Assembly (NCBI GenBank): GCA_946699065.1
Contig: CAMPDV010000040.1
Span: 868,001 to 932,000, forward strand
Direction of reading: 5' to 3'
Source: Loxodes magnus
Lineage: Eukaryota; Ciliophora; Karyorelictea; Loxodida; Loxodidae
Length of the DNA: 64,000 bases
Shown in pieces: positions 38,150 through 50,148 of the stretch (position 1 is its first letter; each line of letters starts with the position of its first letter). The position numbers were made by a program, and so were the translations under genes. The notes beneath the pieces were generated by a model. The model saw only the letters and a program-made list of their open reading frames with translations. It did not search any database and was not told the DNA's origin.

Positions 38150-38812
38150 TTATTGAAATTTTCTTTATCATAAATACTAAAGTCTATATGATTCCATGGG
38201 AATCCTTTTGAAATATTTGACATATTTTTTTAATTTATTGGAATCTTAAATCTAGAATTTTTCTTGTTTGGCTCTCTAATTATTCAAATATCTTGCTCTA
38301 ATCCTGTCATTCATTCATAGAATCAGTTTTTAGCTCTTCGGTCTATCATATGGACTTCATCATCATCTTCATTGTTGATTAGATCTTTACTTTTTTCAAA
38401 TATTTCTTCACAAATTTAAGTCCTCTTCGAGTTTTAGTTTTTTGATAAATGTATAAGTTAGTTATTTCATCTGTTAAGAGTTATTTGTTCTATTTCAATG
38501 TTTTCTAAATAAAAAGTAACAGGCCTAAATTGAATTATCATATTTTACCTTCTTCTTTTATTTTTTATTCCTAATTACTTATTTTAGTGATTCCGTCGAA
38601 TGGACTCTTTTTACAGTTTTTAATGGAGGTGTTGAGAATTGTGTTGACTTATCTGTCCTTAAACTTTTCTTTAGATTAACTTTACTGATAAATTGTTGGT
38701 TTAAGAAGGTTGGACTGGACTTTCTTAAATTAAGACGTAGTAAGAAATAGTACTTAAGATTTTTTCTTCTGCTCTGAGGAGATGGTAAGAAACCCTTCTT
38801 GAAGCTAGCCAT
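38150..38812 (-). CDS. Unknown basic protein, splicing unresolved
   Basis: An ATG at 38812 opens a coding-like basic block (MASFKKGFLPSPQSRRKN, then SKVNLKKSLRTDKSTQF). A second block in a different frame between about 38500 and 38190 contains EIEQITLNRWNNQL, LINNEDDDEVHMIDRRAKNW and ISKGFPWNHIDFSIY, with several TGA-coded Trp. A small intron near 38540-38580 must join them but could not be identified. More minus-strand coding-like sequence lies upstream (38830-39150), so the gene may start earlier. No family recognised. Confidence 0.4.
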
Positions 38813-38829
38813 TTTATATTATATTACTG

Positions 38830-39280
38830 TATCTTACAGTACGATTAATCTTCTTCACTATCATAATTACTTTTCCCTTATATAAAGAAGATTTTTCTAG
38901 CTGATCTTAAGGTTCTACATCCATAGGATTGCGCATCGAAATATTTCAAAGAATTTGTTTTTCATCAATTCTTTGATTTAATTAATTTTGTTTCTAACTG
39001 TTAAATTCCCATATTTTCTGAAAATCCATTTTCAATTTCTTATATTTAATTGTTAGATATCATTATGCGATTTTTCCTTCGAGTTCTTGTACGTATCTAA
39101 GAGTTTAAGATTTTCCTATTTAATACTTTAAGTTCTTTAAATAAAATTTATAATTATGCTCTGATAGGGATTAATTCTTTTATGACGATATTATTTTACA
39201 AAAAGCATTCCATTTTTATAATTTTAAATGATTTTATCAAATTTAATTTATAAGTCAAAGCATCTGCTCCAAAGCAATTT
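38830..39280 (-). CDS. Possible coiled-coil exon(s), unresolved
   Basis: Minus-strand sequence reads LRYVQELEGKIAQWYLTIKY and KMDFQKIWEFNSQKQNQLNQ in one frame, coding-like with Trp as TGA, then changes frame near a DSEED block at about 38860. It could be the 5' part of the gene at 38150-38812 or a separate gene. Start and stop were not found. Confidence 0.3.
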
Positions 39281-39494
39281 TTAAGAATTATTTGAGTTTA
39301 ATAAACTCTTATTTGAGTGATTTTTATTCTTTCTAGCATATCTATCATAATGTTTTATTTATTCACGTCCTTTAAAATTAGCTAGTCTTAACTGCAAGAT
39401 TTATAAGCTTTATCTTAAATATAGAATATTTCCCTTTCGTCACCTTAAGATTTCAACATGATTATCTTGTAATATTTTGAGCTAAATGAGCTCT

Positions 39495-40427
39495 TCAAAA
39501 TTCCTTTACTTTTTCATAATGAAAGTGAATAATCCTTCCTTTATTAGATTAAAGACAATTAGATATACTTAATTACATTAATTAACTATTCAATTTAATA
39601 ATAATAATAATAATATACTTAAAGTTAGTAGAGTTTTTCATTATCTGGAATTGCAACCAGTTCCTGCGGACAATTTTTTTAACGTGGGTGTGATCCACGA
39701 CCTTTTTATTAAGTGGAAGGTTACCACAGTAACCGTTCAAGTGGTCTTGCAAAAAGCTTTATTTGTAGATCCCTGTTGGAGTTATTCATAGTTTATTGAG
39801 TTGTCTCCATGTTCTTTTCTGCTCTTATTCGTTTATTTTCTTTCATTATCAACAGTTTTTTAAAATATGTTGATTTGATTTGCAACATCAACAAAGTTTG
39901 TATTATTGTCTTTATTTCGTTCTTTTTTATGATAATTTATTTTCTATATTTTCTAATCTTTTAATGAAACTTGTAGCAATCATTTCTTTTTCTGGATTCA
40001 ATTCTGTTTTTAATTCTATTGGTATTTTTTCTATTTCCATTTTTGTGTCATATTTAAAATTTTATTATGATTAAGTTCAGAGTTATTCTTCCGTTATTAA
40101 TTTGCTACAAATAAGTTATCTTCTAAGTATTAGTAATTCGTTGTTCTAATCTTCTATGTTACTCATTAGTTCCCGTATTTTTTCGCCTAAGTTGTAAGTT
40201 GTTTCTTCATAATTTGAGATTACTTTTTACATTTGGTCTAATTAAATTTAAAGTTTTTGATTAGTTTCGTTTTTAGGTTAACTTATCTCTATTTATCCTA
40301 CCATAACTTTACCTTCTGAAGAAGAGCTTGACTCCTCCTATTGTTATTATTTTTTCTAAATTTCTTTTGCCGCTTTTCTCTTTAGGTTTCTAAGTTAATT
40401 TTTTGAGAGTCGAAGAGATTAATCCAT
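39495..40427 (-). CDS. Gag-like zinc-knuckle protein
   Basis: A clean 310-residue frame, ATG 40427 to TGA 39495-39497. Residues about 1-125 are Gln-rich and then coiled (LDQMQKVISNYEETTYNLGE, LMSNIEDQNNELLILRR). Near residue 186 is CWCCKSNQHILKNC, a CX2CX4HX4C zinc knuckle as in Gag nucleocapsid proteins and some RNA-binding proteins. Its Trp is TGA, so the gene has lived under this code. After the knuckle comes a block with DHLNGYCGNLPLNKKVVDHT that is GC-richer than its surroundings and uses no TAA/TAG. I see no reverse transcriptase or protease next to it. It may be a domesticated or decayed retroelement gag, or a host RNA-binding protein. Confidence 0.6.
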
Positions 40428-41839
40428 TTTTTTTAAATTAATTAATTTATAATACTATTCAATTTAATAAAAGGCTCATTCATACTCCTATAGTATCATC
40501 TATATTTATAGAAGTTATAGTATGATCATTTAAAGATAATTTGATTTTTACTATTATTTCAAAATAATTACAAAAAAGCTAACTTTTAATCTAACTACTA
40601 TTTATGAAACTAAGATTTGACTTAATAAGCCTTTTAATTCATTTTCTGAGCAATATTAATAATTAGTGCTAGCATCCTTAGAAATTTAGCAATCTGCATC
40701 TTATCTTTATCTTACTAATTATTTAAACATTTGGTAGATCGTTCGGTTATATCTATTTTTTTGAGCAGTGATCTGCTATAAAGAGTGCTCTAAACATAGC
40801 TAGATTTCAATTATTTCTTAACATATAATTTTTTGAAAATGTTTCCAAAATTGATTATCCCTCTAAAAGCATTACAATAATCATAAGATAATTCTTTATA
40901 ATTAGATATAACTATATAGCTTAGTTCATACAAAAAAACTCCATTTTTATTTTATGTAGTAGATAAACAAGTGCTCTGCAAGAAATAGATAAGAGATAAT
41001 AAATAAGCAAAGAAAGAATAATTAAAAGTTAAAAGGCTATAAAAGACTATTTATACATTTATTAGCATAAATCATCCAATTTCTATTATTTTAGGACACT
41101 TAGCTTCCTCGTTTTATTATAATCATAGAATTAAATGATATTTATATATTATGACTACTATTTAGGATACTTCTTGCTTATGATCATTTATTATATTAAA
41201 CTGTCTGTGTTTCTGAAGCTCTAGCCTTCTAATCTGCTGATCATAGTATTAAAAAGTAATATTCTTTAAGTTAATTAATTAACTTCAAATCAAGTTTACC
41301 TTTCGGCTAGAAGTTTGAAAATTTCTTTAAGTAATTGAAGAAATATTTAAAAGAGAAACGATAAGAAAATAGCCTTATGCTTCTAAAAGTTAGCAATATG
41401 ATTGAATATAGTAGTTAAAGAAAAAATACTTACAGAAATCTATTAATTTATACCTTTTATCTTGATTCTCCTAATTTAGCTATACATTAATTTGTCATTC
41501 AATGCTTCTACTTTATTTAGCTGACTAATATCTAACTTTAAATCAATTTTTATTTAGACTATTATAAGAAAACTAATTAATGTAAGATACCAAATAACTA
41601 ATATATACATGTATAAGTAAAGGTTAAATAGAAAAATTTAATTTTGAGTTAATTAATTAAAAGTATTAATGAAGCTAAATTCTATAAGTTTGACTAAATA
41701 GAATCATTACTAGAACAAGTGTAATTAAATCCTAAATTTTATAATTAATATAAACATTTCAAAACACTATTTTAGTTTTTGCTAAGCTAAGTACTTATTA
41801 TATATCTTACATTTATTATTCTCTTTTACTTCTTTTTAT
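40428..41839. other. Intergenic or decayed region
   Basis: About 1.4 kb of very AT-rich DNA inside the accessory zone, upstream of the zinc-knuckle gene. Only fragmentary open frames; no feature supported. Confidence 0.35.
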
Positions 41840-43790
41840 TATGAATTTATTCAGTAAAAGTTAAGAGTTTGTTTCAACATTAACAAATTCTTCAGTCAAG
41901 GCTCAGTAATAATTCGACAAAAGTTTCGAAGTCAAGTTAATTAAGGCTTTATCCTTATTCTTCTATCTTCTTGCAGTAGTCTATTATTTTTTCCCTTGAC
42001 AAGTTTGTAGTTTAATTCAATTTATGTAATAGATTTGGTTTGCTTATTATATAATTGAACTATTCATTGTTATTTTTTAAAAACACTCCATAACCTGATG
42101 GTTTTCTGTCAGTTTTGACTTTTTGATCTTAGAGTAAAATATCATCAATTTAAGATAGAAATTGCTTAATTTCCTAAGTTTAATTAAACTTTTGCATTTG
42201 GTAATTAATTAATTATTTTCTTTCTAATATTCATTGGGTTAATTTTTTATTTTTAAGCTCTTTAACAAAATTAGGGTTAAGACTTAATACTTTTTTAAAA
42301 CATTAGGATTAATATCAATAGCTTTATTACAACATTCAATTGCTTCTTAGAGTCTTCCTTATGTTAAAAGAACAAATCCTTTTCCGATATAAGTATTCAA
42401 ATTGTTAGGACTAACCACATGAATCTTGTTCCAATCTCATTTTGGCCTGAAACATTTATTTTGTTCTTCTTTTATGAGCATTTACTATATTTATTAGTAG
42501 TTAATCTCTACTGTATATCTTTTTCTTGAATATCTTTCATTCTGGAGAGCAATATAATTTAGTCATATTATTTCATATCTTTTAGATATTTAGTTCTTGT
42601 TTCTTCTAAAAATATACCCAATCTTCTAAAAGTAGAAGCCTATTGTTTTACAATTCTTTGAGCCATTAGCTATTCTAAGATATTTTTAAATTTTTAGAAT
42701 TTTTTTCCGATTTGAAAGAGCTTTTGTATTATTTTCTTCAATTACCTTAATATCTTTATTAGGATTGTGATGGAAAATTAGTTATACATAATTGTTCGGT
42801 TTATTAATTTCTTCTATTTTTACTCCATTTTTCCAGTTTTTAATTAACTTGTATCATTGAAGTTTTAGTTTTAATTTCCTTTTTTAGTAATTGACTTTCA
42901 TTTTCAGTTTTTGTATAGTATAGGCTAGAGAATTGATTCGTTAATTTAAGTCTTAGAAGTATTGCTAATGTTTTTTATTTGCTGCTTTAAGGGAGTAAAC
43001 TTAAATGATCTAGCTTTATTAGTCCATATCCTGCTAGTTCTTCCTGGATTATTTTTTAGGAGCCATTTTTTATTCTAATTAACTTGGGGCACGTGTTCCT
43101 TTATTGTAATTTATTTTATGTTCTTGCTTATATAAATTAGATTATATTTAACATATTTTAATGTTTTTTGTTAACTCAATTTTATATCTAAAGATATCAT
43201 TTAGACGCAGAGACTCGATAGTATTATAGGAATGCTTATCTATCACAATTATTATTTATTTTTTTACAGACACGATGGGCACTTTCACCTTATTTATTTC
43301 AATTTCTCTATCCTAATCAGATCCTATTACCGTAGCAAAAAAGTTATATATTAATCCTCGATTATCATTTCTATTGTCTTTTTTAACTTTATTTATTATC
43401 CTCGTTTAAACACAAATCTTTAACTTTTTCCCCTTATTATTCTATGCATTTTCATTTATTTTGAAATTTTTGTATTTATAATTAAATATTTTTTAAAAAG
43501 ATGTCTTTTATATGATTTAGACGCTGTGTACGATTTCTTATCTGACACATTTTGGTTTTCTATTTTCGTCAATTTTATATTCTTCGCCTTTGAAATTCAT
43601 TTTTTTGACTTTTATTATATTATAAAAATACATTTACTTATGTAGTTCATTCATATAAAGAGCAAAGTACTTGTTCTGAGCCACTTCTTTTATAAGTTTT
43701 TGTAATTTTAAAATTAAAAAAGTTGAATGGTTTTTCATCTGGAGCATTTATCTATTACGGCTATGACAAATTATTTAGGTCAACAGGAAA
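41840..43790 (-). CDS. TPR-containing gene, multi-exon, boundaries approximate
   Basis: Coding-like blocks run down the minus strand from about 43790 (KPFNFFNFKITKTYKRSGSE), through 43330-43080 (FFATVIGSDQDREIEINKVK) into a long frame after an ATG at 43066 (MAPKKQSRKNQQDMDQQ), and on to about 41860 (KPSGYGVFLKNNNEQFNY; LDFETFVELLLSLDW). Near 42400 the reading NLNTYIGKGFVLLTQGRLQE then IECCNKAIDINPN is a clear tetratricopeptide repeat, a protein-interaction module. Frame changes near 43380 and 42230 imply small introns. Either one long gene or two, with the second starting at 43066. Function unknown. Confidence 0.5.
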
Positions 43791-44239
43791 AAGTTATGTT
43801 TATGTGGTTTATTTATTTAAAATTTTTTATCTATAAGAAACAATTAGAAGCAGTGGGCATGATTTATCATCCGATATTTTAAATTTATATATACCAGTAT
43901 TTTAGATTCGAAGCTTTATACTATCATTATTATTAAAATTTATATATTAAAGCATTCATTCGTTTCATATATATAAGACTAGATGAACATGCTTTATTAT
44001 GCCTCTACATTATCCCTCATATTTATAGCATTCAAATATTTCAGACGCGGGTAGTTTGCGTTGCATGTATTGTTCATTTATCTTTTTTTGTAGCAAGTCA
44101 TATTTATTAGACGTATGAAAACACTAATTTTTATGTTTATGTAATCTACCAACTTTATGTCTAAAGATATTTATTAGATAAAGGTGAAACTGGTAAATAT
44201 CTGGGGTATTTGATTAATAAAATTTCGAAAATAATATTG
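43791..44239. other. Probable divergent promoter region
   Basis: About 450 AT-rich bases between the TPR gene (-) and the LRR-like gene (+). No specific element identified. Confidence 0.3.
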
Positions 44240-46117
44240 ATTCGATGTGGGAATCCCATTTCATCCAGATATAGATAACTCAAAAAGCTAGATTTAAAAT
44301 GTAAATTGAGTATTTATTGAGTTTTCAAAAACTTCTAAGACAGGGAAGATTACTATGAAGAAATTTGGATATACCTTTAGAGCTTTAAGAAAGAAAATAA
44401 GTGATGACTATTTTAGTAAACTCATTTTAAGAAGAATCATATACAAAATTACTTCATCAAAATTCTCTCAGAAATAAAAGAAGATATCTCCTAAGAAATA
44501 TTCCATCCTTTCAAAGTCTTGATGAAAAGAAGTAGGGTAAACTTCATTTAAGCTTGCTTAGTGAAAACAAAAGTAAGATCATATTTTCTCTATTGAAAGA
44601 ATAGAATATTGAAAAATTTCACAGTTAACAAATAAAGGTAGAATAAAATAGCATAATCAGCAAAATAGTTCCTGATGATTAGGTTTTGCAATGTTATTTA
44701 CAGAAATATCCAAACTTCTTAAATGTTTTAATTTACAAATAAATAAATAGAAAAAGCTTAGAAAAGGAAATAGAGCATAAATACATAACAAGTTTAGGTA
44801 GTTAAAAAGAAAGAGTAAAGAAGGAAAGATTAAAAGAGATATCTAAAATAAATAATTTTTAGATAAAAATAAGTTATTCATTAATTTACAGTTTCTTATA
44901 ATATATACGGCTGATTTTAAAAGCTTATTTAGTTTTTAGAGAGAAACATATCAGTTCTATAACACGAGATAAGAACATTTTTTTCCAATAAATGCAGAAA
45001 AGTAGTATCTTAGTAGTAAGAATATTCAATAAAATCTTAAATATGAAAGAGAATCAAAAAATAAAGCAAAGGAACTTAAACTGAGAGATTTAATGAAAGA
45101 GTAGAATAAAAGAGAATGAAGTAAGTAAGAATAAGTAAAATAGAAACAAAATAAAGATCAAAACGAAGAGGAAAAACAGATAAAATAGTCAATCATTTGA
45201 AGTAAATATTCTTAATTGAAATTATATTAGTATGTGTCAATTTTAGATAAATAGTAAAATCCTAGATAAATAGTTAAAACCTATAACTAACTTATTAGGA
45301 TTATATTTGTGAAAAGGTAGCAGTGAGAGGAGAAAGAAAAGGTTTTGGGTGAAGCGCTTAAAAAATATAATCCTAAACTAGAGTTTGAAAATCTATCTTC
45401 GGAAGCAAATCAACAAGAGCTTCTATTGAATTGCTAAAAGAAAATATTTATTTACATGTATTAGACTTAGAAGGTAATAACTTATCAAAGCTAGATAAGA
45501 TTCAATCAGTATAATTATCTTTATTGAAAGAATAAAACAAATGATACTTCAGTTTCTGCAAACTTAAATTCTCATATTTGGACGATAAAAGTGATCACTT
45601 TTAATAGATAATGAGATAAAGAAGTTTTTTATTAGTTTAGTCTTAGCTTGAATCAAGCACAGGTTGGATTATAATAGAACTCTGAAGGAAAATTGATGAA
45701 AAGGAATAAAAAGGCTTATAAAGAAGAGAGAGAAGAAATCGAGAGAATGATGTCGCTTAGTATATCAAGAAAGTGAATGATTGCTTATAGCATAAAAATG
45801 GAAGCTACTAAAAGGAGTTATAAATAATCAAGGAGAGAATTGAATAAACTGAGATGTAAAGGAAGCAAAATTGGGAAGAGAAACCTCTTAAACTCCAGGC
45901 TTAAAAACAGAAAATTACTGAAAAATTGAGTCAAGCATTTTTGGCTATAAAAGAGGCTGCAAGTTAGAAAAAAGAAGTCAAAAAAAGAAAAACAAGATAC
46001 TATTTTTATTTTGTCTTTATAAAAAACTTATAAAATGCCATCAAAGTTACAACATTAACTTTATAAAGTTTTTATAAAAAAAATTATCTTATAGAATACA
46101 AAAAGAGACATAAGTGA
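44240..46117 (+). CDS. Probable LRR-like coiled-coil gene, splicing unresolved
   Basis: A plus-strand, Lys/Gln-rich coding region. The first frame (about 44240-45070) includes LQERKQVMTILVNSFQEES and PDDQVLQCYLQKYPNFLN. Near 45440-45520 another frame reads ENIYLHVLDLEGNNLSKL, the pattern of a ribonuclease-inhibitor type leucine-rich repeat, and runs into a long coiled coil (KIDEKEQKGLQRRERRNREN, ERIEQTEMQRKQNWEEK) ending at TGA 46115-46117. At least two small introns are implied (about 45070 and 45400). Similar LRR/coiled-coil proteins occur in ciliary and signalling roles, but no orthology is claimed. Confidence 0.45.
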
Positions 46118-46249
46118 ATTGATAAATATCAAATATTAAATAAAAGCCATAATATAAACTTCATTGTTAAATAAAAATAAGTATCTGATTTAGATTAATT
46201 ATTCATACGACATTTTTTATTAAAGTAAATTATTATTATATTATATAAA

Positions 46250-46384
46250 ATGGCTTCTAAGAAATAACAGAACTTTGAACAAAACATTTAAGCAGGAAAA
46301 TTCTCTAAAAAATAAAAAAGCGAAATAAATAAATAAATTGGATTATAGAGCGCGTAGCATCTCTTTAGTGCGCAACTTTTTAAG
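46250..46384 (+). CDS. Short Lys/Gln-rich ORF start
   Basis: ATG 46250 opens MASKKQQNFEQNIQAGKFSK and stays coding-like to a GTAAT donor-like site near 46385, where the GC-rich island begins. It may be the first exon of the gene at 46699 with the island inside an unusually long intron, or a broken fragment. Confidence 0.3.
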
Positions 46385-46615
46385 GTAATTTTATTTAATG
46401 TCGAAATTTTTTTATGGGTCTCTCTATCTTTGTTTTCTCTTTCTGCAGTACGTCCCTGTAATTTTTCTTTCCAAAGCATAGAATGCAATATGCGATTATG
46501 GGTACATTTCCCCGACCTACGATGAAGAAAATGTTCTCCTGGCATTCAGAGTTCTCCAGTTTTTCGCGTCTTCCTTCTCTTGTTATTTGTTTCTCTTTCT
46601 CCGTCAGCGTTCATT
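46288..46615 (-). CDS. GC-rich atypical ORF of unknown origin
   Basis: On the minus strand, ATG 46615 begins MNADGERETNNKRRKTRKTG. If the TGA at 46546-46548 is Trp, it continues into WMPGEHFLHRRSGKCTHNRI and a basic C-terminal part rich in Lys, Arg and Glu. Base composition (roughly 40-45% G+C) and codon choice, with no TAA/TAG Gln codon before the AT-rich tail at 46288, are unlike every neighbour. The His/Cys spacing might bind zinc. Reading continues past 46288 because TAA there is Gln, so the 3' end is uncertain. It could be foreign DNA, a mobile-element remnant or a structured RNA instead of a protein. Confidence 0.3.
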
Positions 46616-46698
46616 TTTTTTTAGTTGCCTTGCTTGGCCTCCAAGCAGTATCCGAAGGAAAGGGCTTTCCACCCTATTTAAAAATATATATAATAAAA

Positions 46699-47660
46699 AT
46701 GAGTGAAATTTAGAAGTATGATTGATATGAAGAACATTAACCACTTAGAAATCGAGAATTAAAAAACTTCCGACATAAATTCAATAAGAAATATTATCTA
46801 AGTCATTAAAAGTGTTTATGTTAAAAAATAGATACCTTACTGATAAAGTAGAAAAATTAATAACGTCTTTGCATGAGAAGCAATATTAATCATTATAAGA
46901 AATAGAAAACAAACTGGAACAAAGAATTCTTTAAATTTAATAATAAATTCAGGTAACGCCATTTTCGATTTAACAGAATTAATCAGATCCTATGGAAATA
47001 GAAAATGAAGCCTCAAATTAAAATAAACAGTAAACATTAATTTAAAATAACTAGTAAATTTAAATTTAATAAGTGTTACAGGAATAATAGTTAAAAGAAG
47101 AATAAAATGTTGCGTGCGCAATAAATAGCATCAATGAAAATACTGTTACTAACTAAGCGAAATTTAAAGAAAGAATAAATAAGATATTTTTAAAAAACTA
47201 TTTAGGATATACCAACATAAAGCGGAAAAATTTATAGAAAAATTCTTTAATTCAAATCTTAATTCTTTGAAGAAATAATTAGGAACGCTACATTCAAGAT
47301 GAAAACTATTCAGAATATTAAAGGATGGGGCACTAATGAAATGCTACACCGCCTAACTAAGCCTAGTAGAATTTCATGACAAACTAATGGAGATAAGCTG
47401 ATAGAATAGATCAGATGGCTGACTACTAAGGCTTTAACAAAGCTTTTTAACTTTAACTTTTTATAGAAGACAAAATAAATTTAGAAACTATGTCAACTAG
47501 AACTAATTCAGTTTGGAGTAAGAATTCCTCTAAAGAATTGATGAAGTTGATTAATCGATTACAGAGCATCATAATAAATTGCTTTAAAACTAAAATTTTA
47601 ATGTTAAAATGTGAGAAATTTCTAGGATATAAATATAATTTTAGAAATAAAATATTCTAA
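46699..47660 (+). CDS. Gln-rich protein of the accessory zone
   Basis: ATG 46699 begins MSEIQKYDWYEEHQPLRNRE. A 20-nt intron at about 46811-46830 joins it to KYLTDKVEKLITSLHEKQYQ, followed by a Gln/Asn-rich stretch and a block near 47280-47450 with QRMGHQWNATPPNQAQQNF and QADRIDQMADYQGFNKAF. Many Gln are TAA/TAG and one Trp early on is TGA. The frame remains open beyond 47660, but the purine bias switches to the minus strand there. The arrangement (coiled N-terminus, Gln-rich middle, compact C-terminal block) resembles the zinc-knuckle gene at 39495-40427, without a clear knuckle. Function unknown. Confidence 0.45.
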
Positions 47661-47754
47661 ATTTTAACTTCGTTTAATAGACTTAAAATTTTCGAACGAT
47701 TTCAAATAAAATCAAATTAAAAGGTTTTCTATGAAGATAAAATGTTTTATTTTA

Positions 47755-48567
47755 ATTCACTCCCCCTAAGTAGTGATCAGGTTTAAGATTTCCTAATTTA
47801 AAATCAGTTAAAATTTAGGTTTATGCCATGCCTAGTTGTAAAGTTTCCTCTTCCATAGTGTTTCATCCCTTACTGGGCAAAAGATAATAAGATTTTCTTA
47901 AATTTTTTTGCGATTTAATTATTTACTTGCAGTTTCTCAGGAAGTTTCATGTGCTACCACAGATGAATCATTTCTTTTATAAAATCTTTGCATCTTTTTA
48001 AACTCTTTCTATTTCTATAAGATTGCTTATTTTATCTATTAGGGTTTTTTATTATTCCATTATATTTAATATTGTTACGATTTTTTCACTCTTGTTTTTT
48101 GCCTTGATTTATCTTTTCGTGTTTCATAATGTCTTTTTCGTTTTGTTGTTGTATTATTCAAAGATATTTTCTAACTCTTCCATCTTACCTTCGCATTACT
48201 ATTTGAATCTATTGAAAATTTTATGTAAATTTAAATAAGTAGCGTGAAAATCTGTGTCATGTTAGAGCTATTACATTTTTTCAGTTCTATAAAAGTTCTA
48301 ATAAGTCGAAAATCTGATTCTAGTCCATTCCAAGAAATTGTTATTTGGTTAGGTCACTCAGTCGTAATTTGTCATAAATCTTCTTAAACTGGTTTCTTTC
48401 TCTGATAATTTAATCTTTTTTTGAGGTATTTCTTTTAAGGTAGCAGAAAGATATTAGTGCTTGCCTGACTATCTTGTAGAAGTAGGTGCAATAAGTGGAT
48501 TGCTATCATCTTTTTTTATTTTCTTCTCCTCTTTCGATAACATAAATCCTTCAGCAAGTTTCTCCAT
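47755..48567 (-). CDS. Gag-like protein with degenerate zinc knuckle, splicing unresolved
   Basis: From ATG 48567 (MEKLAEGFMLSKEEKKIKKD) a coding-like frame reads DSNPLIAPTSTRQSGKHQYL and MEELENIFEQYNNKTKKTL. After a frame change near 48100 it reads FICGSTWNFLRNC, which aligns position by position with the zinc knuckle at 39850 but has lost two Cys and the His. A final block, LPSKGWNTMEEETLQLGM and GNLKPDHYLGGV, ends near 47755; no in-frame TGA closes it there. Probably a decayed relative of the gene at 39495-40427. The alignment is by eye and short, so relationship is tentative. Confidence 0.4.
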
Positions 48568-48996
48568 TAATATTAAAAATTTTATTAATTTGTTAGTGAT
48601 CAAAATTTATAAGATATAAAATTAACTTAAGGATTCAAATATTTATTTAAAAATTTAAATTTTTCTTAAGTTTTCTATTAAATCATTTTTACTCTCTTTA
48701 TGTCTTAAGGATTTTCCATTTTATTTACTAATAAACTTCATTTAATAATAATCTTTCTTTTCTTTACTTGCTTTTAGGTTAAGATCCAAGCTTTATTTTA
48801 GTTTTATAATTTTAAAATTTGTTTATCTTGAGTATTTTCTACTAAATAGTTAAAAAAATAAAATTATCTGAATTATTTCTTATAATTGCAAAGATACCAA
48901 ACACTACGGAATTTAAAGAAATAATATAAAAAACTGGAGGTAAAAGATATGCAAGCAGTCTTCAAGAAAGATTAAGCAACACTATTCAAAATTATA

Positions 48997-49374
48997 TCAA
49001 TTTATAATTTGATGAACTTAACATTTTCTGCTAATCAATCTTTATACTTTGCCTTTTAGCAAATCAGTATCGAGGATTATTTGATAGGAGAAAGTTTAAA
49101 ACTTAAATAAATATATAGAATAAAGAACAAATTATATATAATAATGTATAGCTAGTTTAGAATTTGTCTATGTAAGTCGTATTCTTATAATTATTAGTTT
49201 TGAATCTTTGAGGGCTGCTTAGCTTTCACCGAGCTATGTTATCTGAGCGGTATCTTTATGAACATAACGAGTAGTTCTAATGATAAATTCTGTAAAATCA
49301 TTATGAGTCAAGAATACATATTGTATAATCTCAAAATAAAAGATTCTACCCAAGTCAGATAATCTTTCAAACAT
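48997..49374 (-). CDS. Small hypothetical protein (125 aa)
   Basis: An intronless frame, ATG 49374 (MFERLSDLGRIFYFEIIQYV) to TGA 48997-48999. The first 75 residues, including FTEFIIRTTRYVHKDTAQIT, have an ordinary globular composition and a purine-rich coding strand. The last 50 are Ile/Tyr-rich and less convincing, so an intron or earlier end is possible. No family recognised. Confidence 0.45.
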
Positions 49375-49485
49375 CTTCCTTTAAAAATTTGGATTTAATC
49401 AGGCAATTAAAAATCTAGCTTTGACTACTCTTTTACATATAATAATAATCTTAGGTTTTAAATAGTTATTAATATCAAATAAAAA

Positions 49486-50142
49486 ATGGAAAAGCAAAAG
49501 AGAACTTTATTCCTCAATTCTTTAACGGAGAATGAGCAAAAATTTTATGAAATTTTCATAGTTTGCAATCTAATAATTAAATAAAACAGCTCGCAAATTT
49601 AAAGGAGAGGCAGTAAATTAAAGATCTTAACATTAAAATATTTTCCTATTCTTTAGTATGAAATAGCTCTAAAAGAAAAAATAAAAACATTAACTTAAAC
49701 TACTCTTGGTAAATTTATGGACATTAACTTAAATTATAACTTGTCTTAAATTGTAAGAAAATTTCTTAAGGGTTATGCTTATCTGTTTCTTGTTAGACCT
49801 CTCAAAAATGCTTCCCAATTAAATATTTAATTATCCATTAAATTATAATAGAATCTTCAATCAAGATTAGATTAATTTTTACTCTTTCTAAAATTAAATA
49901 ATACATAGAAAATATTTAATAAGCATCACACATAAACATAACATCTAGCATTTTAAGTAATAGGTGATTAGTCATGCATTTAGAGTTTAACCTTTTGCCA
50001 AGTAAAATTTAATTAGGTATATTCATAACTAATAGAGCCTTAAAAAAACTTTGAAAAGAAATGGAGTAATAAATATAAGCTTTAAGTTATTTTAATTTAA
50101 TTACTTATTTAAATATTTTTTAATATAATCTTATTAAAATGA
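49486..50142 (+). CDS. Hypothetical protein (218 aa)
   Basis: ATG 49486 begins MEKQKRTLFLNSLTENEQKF. The frame is open to TGA 50140-50142, six bases from the stop of the convergent SecA-type gene. Residues 1-125 look coding (LQYEIALKEKIKTL, TTLGKFMDINLNYNLSQIV); the remainder is Leu/Asn/Gln-rich. No domain recognised. Confidence 0.4.
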
Positions 50143-50148
50143 ATCCTT

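Noticed and set aside
39641-39790. Possible tRNA or structured RNA in a GC-richer stretch with CGTGG/CCACG and GGTTAC/GTAACC hairpins
   Set aside because: No T-loop consensus or cloverleaf, and the stretch is in frame within the zinc-knuckle ORF.
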